From assembly GCA_037179385.1 (NCBI GenBank), contig CM074196.1, forward strand, positions 32,450,486 to 32,514,485: a DNA stretch of 64,000 bases, given 5' to 3'. Position 1 is the stretch's first letter; each line of letters begins with the position of its first letter. Below are positions 24,501-36,500 of this stretch, in pieces. This DNA comes from Holothuria scabra (taxonomy: Eukaryota > Echinodermata > Holothuroidea > Aspidochirotida > Holothuriidae). Position numbers and translations under genes: made by a program. The notes beneath the pieces were generated by a model. That model was not told the DNA's origin and searched no databases. It saw nothing but the letters and a program-made list of their open reading frames with translations.

Positions 24501-27500
24501 TATTTATTCATGTTTACCAACAATAGCATCACAGCTTCTTGACAACAGAGTTGATGAAGTGTGCTAACATTTTTGGCACAATGAAGTGTAGATTCTTATT
24601 TGTCTAAGTTCTGCATGCAATCACAAGATGGCTCCATGCGCCAAACTTGATTTGCACAAATATGTTTATGCGCATGCTCTATACCAACCTGTGAAATAAC
24701 TATGAAGGCCATAGGAATGTAGGCCATAGGAATGTTTGTTGGAATTAATTAGATATGTGAAAGATCAATTGTGATTGCAAAAGTTGGTAAAGCACTAGAA
24801 CTTTTTTTTAATATTGGAACAGACAATATGTTCATTTTGTAATTGGTGATGTTTTTTTTTACAATTTGTTCTTTTGGTTTCTATGGTTCATGGTTACATA
24901 AAATTTATGCATGGCTTTTATCTTTGTTTCAGCTTACAATGGGCATGCTGAATGCCTAAGAATACTTTTAGAAAATGTTGATCATGATGAAGCAGTTAAT
25001 TGCATAGATGATCAGGGCAGAACGCCTCTCATGGTTGCTGTTAGTAATGGCCACATTGATGCAACGTTACTACTGCTTCACTATAGGGCTAAAGTGAACC
25101 TCCAAGATATACATCACAGGACAGCTTTACACAGAGGGGTAAGTAATTCACATCCTACAATGCCGCATTAACCACGACACAATTACACAAATCCTTTAAA
25201 GAAGTAAAGTGTTCATAAAATTTCCTAATTTTGGAAAACAGGAAGTGTCAACAAAACTCTCAGGAAATCTTCTTTCCTAGACAACAAGTTCTGTCATGGT
25301 CACTGTAGTTGGAACGACTCCTACATATTTTTATGTAATCTTTTTATATAGTTGTAAATTAACTGCATGATCATGCAGAAAAAAAACAGGAAAAGATGGC
25401 ATCGCACCAGTCTGCATGTAGACCTGTTCCTGATGTGAAATGTTTTTCTCAAAGGGGAGCGAGCCCTTAGACCAGGCTTCCTCAATTAAATTTTCAGCAG
25501 CACCACATTTCTAAATGTTACTGATATGATGTGCCACCGATTGCCGTCCTTGAAAATTTTTACATTTCAGAAGAGACTTACGTGCAAAATGGTGCAAAGT
25601 TTGTTCAATTTTCCCTGCCAAATTTTCCACAAACTTTACAGTTTTTGTCAATCCAACCGAAACTGTGAATGGACAAAGCCCTGACTCTAATAAATGTAAG
25701 CAGCTACGGTGATTTTACTTTCATGTGAGAACAAATAAGACATTATTATATCTTTGTCAGTATGTGAAGTCAGTCTGTGGGAAGTATTAGATTTATTTAC
25801 AGCACCTATTTTTGAGACAGAACAGATCTTGTCAAAAAAGTTATGAAAAGTTAAATTATTCAACATTCTTCCAGTAATTTTTTGCGCTACTTCAAACCAC
25901 ATAGTGGCACCACAAGTGGCGCGCATGCCGCTATTTGAGGAAGCCTGCCTTAAACCCTTTCCACAAGCAGACAATCCTAGATGGCAATGTATCAAGAAAT
26001 GGACCTTAAGTCTGCTTACATTTCTATTTCTGATCTCAACGTCTTTGTACAGCGTGATTCTGCATATGTTAATGTGTTTTCAGTCATTGTTTTCCATTGG
26101 AAATAACCTTACAAAAGAGAAGTGTTGAAAAAGTGCTGTGTAAAGTTAAAAAATCCTTTCATTTAAAGGGCCAATCCTTTCACCCAAAACTACACTTCAT
26201 GTAGGGGGTGCAGAAACTCTCCATTGGCCCAGCTTTTTGATTGACTGTTAATTCAAAAACTGCAAATTGCCAAAGCTTATATTACATGTAATGAACTGTA
26301 CTGAGAGTGTTTTGATTATACACATAGAGCTTTTCTATCTCACCCTGAAGCAATAAACTGGGATTGTGACTGGATGAGGATGAATTTCACACAATTGTGG
26401 GAGGGGCTTAAGCAAGAAAGTTAGGAGAAATGGTACTGTTTGGGGTAAGAGAACTGGGCGTTTAATACAAAATTTATAGTGTATGTATTACTTTTTATAA
26501 ACTTAGGGGACAGAAACAAGCTTTCAGGTGAAAAACAGGTTATGTTGGGGGTATGCTATACATTTTGCCCATTAGTTATTCAAAAGCTTCTCTCTCAACT
26601 TACAAGACGTAATAAAGTATTGTGTTTCACATTTGACTGACGCAATTTCCCTTTTCTCATTACTTTTTCTATTATTTGATTTATTTTACAGGCAGCCAAT
26701 GGTCATGAAGAATGTGTAGATGCCCTTGTACAGGGTGGGGACGTGGATACGTCTATGAGAGATGTGAATTATAGGACACCCTTACATATGGCAGCCACAT
26801 GTGGACATGTGGGGATTGTTGGCATTCTCCTGCAAGCTGGTACAACCAACCATGTAGACAAGACAGGATTTACACCTTTACACTGGGCATGCTACAATGG
26901 TAAGAAAGGAACAATTATCTGTACTGCTTTAAAGCACCAGCAATGTTTTCCAGAAACCATGGATAAAATGAGCTCTCTTACATCCCACCCAACCCCTACC
27001 TTAGGTTTCCAGATGTCCAGATTTATTCTGGTATGTCCTCCGTTTACTGGCTCAAGATGGCATTTGACTGGATTTTAGAAATTGCCCTTAATGTCTAGAT
27101 TTCATGTGTTTTTCACATGATTTGATGGGTTTTCCTACTTTTTACCTTAGAATTTGCACCACTTTGCATTTAGGCACCCTTGAGAACGGAAAAATTTCCA
27201 AAGGAGAGGGGGAAAACCCCCACCTCTTAGACCCTCCACCAGGCCGGCAATCCCTGGTCCTCATTTTGAAAAAGTAAACATGATCAACCTACCCACTAGG
27301 AGAAAAATTCCACATTTCCACCCATACAATATTCTCTGTGACTTTTACCAGTGAAGGTGATTCCATGTTTTCTGGACTGGAACTCCGGGTGGCACTTTCA
27401 ACAGGAATTCTCAGAGGGTTGTGTGGGGGTGAGTAGGGGGAGGTGGACATTTCATGGTATGTATGGTCACAACTGGGCTTTGACTCTGGAGAAATCAACA

Positions 27501-30500
27501 AAATAACTCCCATTAAAATATGGTGCCAGAACATGTAAAGGGGTTTTATGCTGTCAGAATTAGTAGAAATAATGTAGGCCATATTATGTCTTTTTGACTT
27601 TCTTAATAATTCTACTATTGTCTTATTGTATTTGCACTGTTGGTTCCATAATATCTACTTTAATTTTCTCTTGGGTTCACATTGGGACCCACCACAAGGT
27701 CAAATGGTTTGAGCATGCAACGTTGCAGTCAGGAGATCTGGAGTTCAACCCCAGACCAAAGACTTAAAAATGGGACCTACTGCCATTGTACTGGAGGCTG
27801 AGCATAAGCAGTGGAGTAGCAAAAGAAAGGCCAGTGAGCCACAACTAGAATCAAGTTGTGGCCATCCCGACTTAAAAACATTGATTTGAAACTGAGCTGT
27901 AAGACCTCATGTATGTAATTAACTCATGGATATGGGGTATAGAGGTTATGCACGTTATGTCAGGGCGTTCCACCTGATGGAAATGATCAAAGGTAGTTGC
28001 GGTGTTACCAAAACGTGTACAAGAGCACCTTAGTAACAAATTTTGTAAAACGGAAGCCAGGATGGAAAAACAGAGAGATGTGCAACGCAATGGCATAGGT
28101 GCAAAAGCCCCAATGTGACATTTGTGTGGTTCATGTCAGCTTATCTATAATTACATAGGCCACTGGCCTCTGATTGCAGCAGGAAAAAAGTGTGCACTGA
28201 CTGTTTTTATTTTGTTTTTCAGGTCATGAAAACTGTGTTGAGCTTTTATTAGAACAAGTTCCAGAAATGTTCTCTGAAGGGAATTCCTTTACAGCTCTAC
28301 ATTGTGCAGTGTAAGTATAACATAAGCATGGGTCAAAATCATGGACTTCTATTCATGGACAGATCATGTAACATACGTCCTATCCGTAGATTGTCGCCAC
28401 CAACTGGGACAATATAGGCACACCAAGATGGCTGCCTTGAAGCTATAAATCGTCTGATTTGACGACGACTCTGTTACATTTTAAACAAATTTAAACTTGA
28501 ATGGGAAGCAATATCATATTCCTGCAATACATGCAGTGATTTCGACCTTACCTCGTCATATTTCTCTTAATTTTCTTGAGCATGTCCAAACTTTGACACA
28601 AAATCATAGCAGACGGCCATCTTGGTGTGCTTTTTCTCACACGTACATTAGTGACAATGTACCGTGCAGTATTCTCTGTCCATGTATAGGAAGTGCATGG
28701 TCACAATTCAGTGATTTCAGAGAGGATTTTGACTCAAGATTTAAAACAAAATATTATGTTTGTATTATAGAAGATGGTCATATTTTTAGAACCAATTTTT
28801 ATTTACACATCATTATAGGCTATTCAAAATTAGGTAATACAGTGGCTTTCTTTCTAAAAAATAATTTGCTTTTCATATGTAGAAATGTAGTCATTTGTTG
28901 AAGAAGAATACCCCTTTGTCACGTTGCCTTTAAACTAAAAAAAGCGGTGCTATGGCCGAGTGCATAAAGGTGGTGGCGTTTGAAGCAATGAAGCTTAGCA
29001 ACCCGGGAAGTGTGAAGTTCAATTCCTGGCTGGGTCAAAGTAAGGTGGGTTTTTCATCCAAGAGCAATATACGATTTCCCCAACTGAACTGGCCTTTCAA
29101 AAAAACGACAAATTTGATCCAGATTGTTGAATTGGTTGCCACACAACGTGAAGTTGTCATTCATAAGCCAATGGCTTCTCCCACATTTGTGGTTGCTAAG
29201 CGTGGTAAAAAAATTGCCCTTCAAGGCCTGATTATTATTATTATTGTTAATTTAAAACTGTTTATGAAACCATATTTGAACTTTGCTTCTGTAATAAACT
29301 AAAACTATTTAACATGTTCATGTTGGTGTGTTGTTGAATCCCTCCTAAGTGTAACGAAAAGAGTATTTTAAAGATAAGTTTTATTTATTTCCTCAGATTA
29401 AATGACAATGAATCTTGCGCAGAGATGGTGATAGAAACATTGGGAGATCGTATAGTTAATCTTCAAGATGCTAAAGGAAGGTAGGTTTAAAGTAATTCAT
29501 GCATGCCTTGTACTATTCTCAGCTTGTACATGTTGGTCATGTGACTGTGAATGATCCTGTGATAAACTTACAGTGAAGGATAAATGCAGTTGCATATTCA
29601 TTTATTTACAATTTAAGTAGGCTATATAGGACTCGGACCAAATCCTTTCGGTCTACCTGTACTTTACCAGAAAGCCCAGTGGGCTGGAATCTGTTGCCAC
29701 TTACCAAATGTCCTTCTCTAGCAAGAGTTTTTATGCTACAGTAACCACCCATGACTAGTATTATGAATGTTGCATCATTTGAAAATTCAAAAGCTTTATT
29801 TTTCATTTGCTACGAAGTTAGGAATTTCTCTCAATAAGACCTTATTCCTTTAAAATAGTTTACCTTTCTACTTAAAATATTCTTTATTCAATAGATATAA
29901 TTATTCAGTCATGCTATTTTAATATTCATAAGCCTGAAAGAGAAATGCTCTTTATTTTTATGAGTATTAAGGTAGGGGTTTTCAACCTGGGGGTACATCC
30001 CCCCTGTAGGACATTTTGCATTTTCTGGTTGGATATGAGCTTGTTTGAAGTCCTATTGAAACGAGTAAGGATGTTCACTTCGGTAACATATGGAATCACA
30101 AAAAAAAAAATGTGTGGAATCTTTATAAGGCTGATGTAATACAATTACACTAAGTAGTATTATATTTAACCCTTTACTGTTGTGCTCCAATCGGGACATA
30201 TTTGCGCGCCTCGGGAGTGGGCGTAAAAGTGGACATAGCACGCCCAGCATCAGCTTCCGTAGGCTATTGACCCTGTGACCTTAAACTATTGTCTCTCTTG
30301 TTTTTGTGGCCGAATTTTCGGGTAGCTACTCGCAGTTTCAAGTTCCGCATGAAACAGTAAAGATGGGTGACAGCCGAGCTCTCCGTCTGGGTCCAAAGGG
30401 ACCCAAACAACCGTAAAGGGTTTAAGATAAGTAGAATATAATGATTTGTATGTCTGTAGGCTATTGACCCTGTGACCTTAAACTATTGTCTCTCTCGTTG

Positions 30501-33500
30501 TTGTGGCCGAATTTTCGGGTAGCTACTCGCAGTGTTTTGTATACACTAGAAGATGGGAAACTCCACTTCCAACCCCCCACCCCCCCAACATTTTGCATGC
30601 ATGATTGCCTCCCCAAGCCTAATTAATAGAGGTGGGATGTGATATAATCATAAATGCCAATTTGAGATGACAGCCAAAAATGGTAAAATAAAACCCTGGG
30701 TAAGAGACTACTAAGCTAGAAAAAATGCATGTCAAATTCATGATATGTACCACCAGGACTCAAATTAAGATTCAAAAGGGCATAACCAAAATCAGCAAAA
30801 TTCTTTAGGACTACACAATCCCAATAGGGCTTTTTAGGGGCACCACGGCCATCAATAAAGGGGGGATAGCCATGAACATTAGTATTTTGAGCCCTACATA
30901 CCATTCAAGCTGAGATCAGTTCTTGGCCTTTTTGCTAAGATTATGTGGAGTATCCATTCTTTTCATCCAGTCTAGAATGGGGCCATGCATAACAGACCAC
31001 TGTTGTAAAGGGTCCGAAGCCCTTGAGGTTGGACAGTTTTAATTGTTGTCCTTTGCAGGATGTAGATTCCTTGAGAAGCAGAACACCTTCTGCAGAGATT
31101 ATTTGGTTTTGACAAACAACTCTTTGCCAGAGAGTTGAAAGGACTTACGAAAAAAAAGTCAAGCTTAGTGCCTGTACACATGAACCATAGTAGGTGGTGC
31201 TTAGCTTGAAAACATTCTTTTCCTATTGTATGAATTGGGTGGAAAAATATTGTCGTTGTTTGTAAAATTGTTCAAAGTTAATATTTGAATATTCATGAAT
31301 TAATAACATATTGGTTGTTTATTTTTCCCTAGAACTCCTCTTCATGCTAGTGCTCTAACGGATCAGGTAGAATGTCTTCAGTTATTATTAAGTCACGGAG
31401 GTCAAATTAAAATTAAAGATAATTCAGGGAAAACATGTTTGATGGTCGCAGCTGAGAACGGATCTGCAGGAATAGTGGGTAAGTTTTTTGATAGCTCATT
31501 CTTTATTCCTGCCTTATGTTCATAGGACTGGTATTGATTGATATAATTGATTGATATGATCGATTGATGTTATTGAAAGTTTTTTTTTTTTTTTTTAAAT
31601 GTTTGAACCCATGAATTTTTAGTGAATGATGGTCAGTCATTGCAAATGCTTGACATTGTCACTCTTCAGTCACTCTTTGTATACTGCTAAGTGATTTTCC
31701 CATACATTGTGAATGTTAAGTAAAGAGTAAAACCTGTTGGATCAGATCTATTGTGGCAAGCAGCATACAGCCTACAGGTCATCTGGTACATGTCTTGTTT
31801 TCTAAGATGACAATGTTGGCAACTATGGATATGAAAAAGCTAGGATATTACAGATTGGTTTGGTAATGCACTGACCTTTTTGTGAATATGTGGTTTTATA
31901 GCGAATGCATTGGTGAGTGATATACATAACTAAGTAGGAGAAAGGCTGAGAAGGTGATACAGCAGAGATGCCAAGCCTCCCTGATTCTCAGGGAGATTCC
32001 CTGAAAATTCAAGGATTTTTGTCCATTCCACGTAGCAAATATGACGACCTCCCTGATTCAAGAAAGCTTTTCCCTCATTAAGTTGCATATAATTTAAAAA
32101 AACTCCCCTGATTCTTGTGTGAAACCTCCCTGATTTCTGGATGTAAATGTTGGCATCTCTGATACAGTAATGAGCAGGAAATGTGTGGGACAATGGAGAG
32201 GCAAGTATGTGGTTTGAAATAAGCCAAGGCTTATTTTCAGAAAAATGGCCCTTAGAGGTACCCATATAGTTTGTAATTGTGGAAAATCATACAGTAAGTG
32301 CAATTTAATTGAAGACTTGGCATCATGCTAAAGAGAAAAGTAACATTTCATGAAAGGAGAGCATTACAATTTATTCTGGCTCTTTAAATTGTTGCATGAT
32401 GAAATCTGCTGGAGGTTGAGGGAATGTAAGCATGTTTAGGCATGCAAATAAAGTTGGTATGATTTAAAATAAATTTGGATAATTGGCAACAAATTGATAG
32501 TTTTCTGCTGGTAAACACAATATTCAATGCTGTGATTCGAAACTATCACATTCAAAGAAGAAATCACACATTTAATGTAAAATTGTTGAAACCAATCAGC
32601 CTTCAGGTGGAAAGAATAGAGGTAGATGGGGGGGGGTCACATTAGGTGGGGTGGAATAGGAGAACTATCTAAGGCATGCAACATACTTTCCTTATGAAAA
32701 TTCATCATGACATGAAAGTGAAGAACAGAAACATGATGATAAAAATTGAAAGAGGAAATAGTGTAGCAATGGCTAAGAAAAAGCGCTATGCCGTTGTTCT
32801 GGCTAAACTTCATAGTTTCCACAGTTTATGTACAATATGAAAGCAATACTGGGGTAGCTTCTATTTCCTCAAAAAAAAGTGGAAAATTGGAGTGTAAACC
32901 CCATAAGCCTCGATTTCATGGTGCAAACACAGGTAAGAATTGGCAAGATGCAGAAGGAAGTGGTTTTCCTTGTATTTGAAGACAAAAAGACATTCGGAAC
33001 CTTGTTTGGTATGGAATGCTTTCATATCAGTAATTAAATTATTTTAAATATCAAAAAATGTTTTAGGGGTTTTAGAGGAAGAGTTGTTGAAACAAGGGCT
33101 TTGCTGTTGTTTGCTGAAGCCATACAGGTTTCCAAATTACCATTTTTAGTTTGATCCATGAGTCACAAAAGGTAGGAAGCTAGATGCTCCATTCCTTGAA
33201 AGTTTGGGTGTGTTGATGTGAGAAGCTGGTTGCAGCCCTGGATTATGTTAAGTGCTCTAAAGTTTAGGTCTTATATGAAATTAAGAAGACCTTCATACCA
33301 CTGAAAAGACCAATCCTCTCACCCCAAACTGCAATGGTAGGGGTGTACCTAAATTTTCAATTGACCCAGCTCTTTGATTGACAGCTAATTCAAACAATGC
33401 AAAGTGCCACAGCTTGTATCACACAGGATGAACTGAACTGAGAGTGTTTTGATTATAAACATTGAGCCTTTTAATACTCACCCTGAAGCAATGAACTGAG

Positions 33501-36500
33501 ACTGTGTCTGGATGAGGATGAATTTCAGATAACTGTGGGAGAGGCTTAAGTAAGAAGGTTAGGAGAATTGGCACAGTTTGGGGTGAGAAAATTGGGCCTT
33601 GAAGGTATAGGTTTGATAGTCTTGATCACAAGGCACCACCCTTCATTTCTTTCACGATATCACATCTATGCAGGTGATTGCTACTTTCGTTTGCAATAGA
33701 ATTTAAGTTTGGTTTTGCTTATAACCTTTTATTTCTTCTAGAGCTTCTTTAGATTAAAACCCTGGATCTGAAATCACTTTCACTTTTACTCTCCAAAACT
33801 GTTTAACACTGAACCTTGTTGTAAATAGCTGTCTCAATTTCTACCCAAGCTTTCTATGTTTTGTGTTGTATTTGCTATTAAGATCCTAGCACACTCTCCA
33901 AATTTTAATTTTCAACTCCTCTTTTTAGTTGTGTGTTTGGAAGTTTTATATAGTAAGGAGTGCGGCACAATGTCACATATTTCAAAAACATTTCTTGTAT
34001 ATGGTTCAGCAAAACATGTAAAGTAAAGCATCAGAATGGTGGGACTATGTCTAGTGTTAGTGCTTGTAGACTAGAGATTTTAGATTAATAGTTAACCTGT
34101 GTGTCCAGGGGAAAACAATAAGCTATGTTTCATTATTTTGGATTAGTGTTTGCAAGGTCGTTAGATAATTGAACGAACTAACAAATGCAGGCATTGAATT
34201 AAGTAATGGAAAGGGCAGGACAATTTGGCAAGGAGAAATCAGATGGTGCTGTCAATTTTTTTTTTTTTGAAAGACAAAAGCATTTATGCTACCCTGGGGA
34301 CTTGAAAAGTGCAAGCCTACCCCTAAAAATTGAGCATTCAACCTAGTCAACTTTGTAGCAGAAAACAAGGGATAATGGTCAACCCAATATTCTGCTGTTC
34401 ATTGGCCTTGTTTTTACATGTCATTGCAACATTTTGCAGTTGCCTAATTAGTGTCATGACAGTACCCATTTAATTCAAGGCCTGAGCATGTCATCCGGGC
34501 AAAAAGAAATTGAGCTTTAGAAGTTTATGAGTGTGAGAAAGTACAGGATTGCTTTGATTTTGTTTTTTATATTTTTCTGAATTCCATTCTTTTCTTATAC
34601 CTATTCCAACATGTTAAGTTCCATTCTGCCCAAAGTCACCAGAAGTTTTAAGCTATTAAGTTTGCCAGCATTGTGCGTAGTATGGCCCTGATTATCAATG
34701 TGTATTGAAATGTATGTGAGATTGTCTTTGTTCCAGATACAAAAAAGCAAGGTATTGGTACAATGTTATGTTGTTCTCACCATAAATTACTTGTTAGGAA
34801 TTATTTTTCTATGTTTTTATTGCTTGAATTCGGCATTAAAGAAGTTATTATATTTCCTGTTGTGTTCACAAGAAATAAGTTGAAAAGAAATTTCTGCATC
34901 AGTTTGATGTTTCCTGTGTGTTTCTTCCCTTCCATGTCAACAAGCTGTTAGCGAAGTGTACCTCAAGTCTAGATTTTTAAAAAAAATATGTAAATTTTTA
35001 GTAGAGGTTGCAAAGTGAGACTCATTTATCCATCTCCCATGGGCATAGCTTGTTTCATTATTGGGATATTAAATGTTGGAATGTTTTCTCTGAAATCAAA
35101 GTAATCTATGTGCAATAGTTTGTGATTTTCTTGTTGTGCAACTCATTACATGCTTTGTTTCCCTTTGAAATTAAAAATGTATATGATTTTGACTGCGGAG
35201 GCTTCTTGTTGTCTTGTTTAGCAAGTTGTGCAGAGATAACTTGTTTAATCAAATCATCCTATAATTGTTGCTATTTTGAATTGGCACAAGGTGCAGTAGC
35301 ATTCAGAAAAACAAAGAAATACAACAACAACTTAAAGTTAAATGGAACAACAATGACATCTCAAATTATTCCAGAATGTGCCATTTTAAATTGAATGAAA
35401 AAACTTCAACATTTTATATCCCAGCTCAGGGATGTCCTATGAAGATGGGAGCTGTCCTGTTTGAGTTCAATTTTCATGCTCTCTAGTATAAATTTCAGAC
35501 TTGAGGTGTGTACACTTTAATTGGGTGACATTGCTTTTGGAAAGGGGTATATCCTACAGGATGTTTTCAGAAAGCAAGATGCGTGCATTATTAAGGCAGT
35601 GGTTGTATTTAATTTTCTTTGGGGTTGGGGAGGGTAGGAATTATTCCCCCCCACCCCATCCTCAATGGCTGCAGGATTGCACTTCAAATATTGCAGCAGT
35701 GTTTCCCCCTTCCTCACCAATCTCATTCTTTGCTGTGTGTGATACACATGACTATGGTTGTCATTTCACAGCACCCCTGCAGTTTTGTCAGCCTGCTGTT
35801 AGGGTGTGCTGTTAAAATATGCACACTGTTTTAACCAAGTCCAACAGCACCACCTTTTGTCCAATTCCACATGATATTTGTCTCTGATTGGTTGGGCCTT
35901 GTTTTGAACATAAGCTAATATTTGCATTTCTCCCTGCTTTACCCCCCATTGCTGTCTTGCTCAGAGCTCCTCTGTGCATCTCAAAATGACTGGATGGATG
36001 GTTCATCTGGTAAGAGTTTGTTTAGTCTATCTTTTTGTCATTTTATGTTGCTTTGAAGCGGCAGGTTAGATTTGTACCAGAGCAGGTGTAGGGTATAGAG
36101 CTTTGCTGCAAAGAAACAACGCTTGTTTTCATGTAAAAAAACAATAATAAAATAGTAACAGCTTTTCATAATCAAACAGAAGCACATCGAGTAGATATTG
36201 GAATTAATTGAATCCATTATATTCAATTTTGTGTCAGTCAAAATATTTTTACATGAAACTTTTTTTTTGGGGGGGGGGTGGGGAAGAATTAGGGGGGTAC
36301 TGGAGAGGGGTCATATCTCCCTAAATGTCAGAAGTGTCAGGATGTCAAAATGCAAAATGATCAACAGGGTGTTTGGCAGAAAGAAGGTATATAAAAGTTT
36401 TGGGATTATCTGAAGGTATAAGGTTGACGCATGCTGCACTAACTCAAGGGCTACCTACTGCAAGGTTTTTATCTTTAGTTCATACAGACTTCTTACAATG

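Larger units (their letters stand above)
22755..24932 (+). other. Intron 8 (2.2 kb)
   Basis: Contains the reverse copy of the 165-bp dispersed repeat (about 23507-23670) and a SINE family A fragment (23755-23849, minus). The remainder shows nothing recognisable. Confidence 0.8.
25139..26691 (+). other. Intron 9 (1.6 kb)
   Basis: Holds a hAT-like MITE (25473-25947) and a family C copy (26165-26463). The rest is unremarkable AT-rich sequence. Confidence 0.85.
28311..29396 (+). other. Intron 11 (1.1 kb)
   Basis: Almost filled by a foldback element (28341-28706) and a tRNA-derived SINE (28941-29246). Confidence 0.85.
29481..31332 (+). other. Intron 12 (1.9 kb)
   Basis: Contains a reverse piggyBac-like MITE (30170-30420) and a second, partial copy of its interior (30456-30533). 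The rest is unrecognised. Confidence 0.85.

Noticed and set aside
26900..27078. Coding continuation of exon 10 after ACYNG
   Set aside because: The frame stays open to 27078, but the next family residues ([11 protein letters not shown]) are found at 28223, and GTAAGA at 26900 is a good donor. It is intron.
28497..29302. Open stretches of 134 and 116 codons in intron 11
   Set aside because: They lie across a foldback element and a tRNA-derived SINE and reflect repeat sequence.
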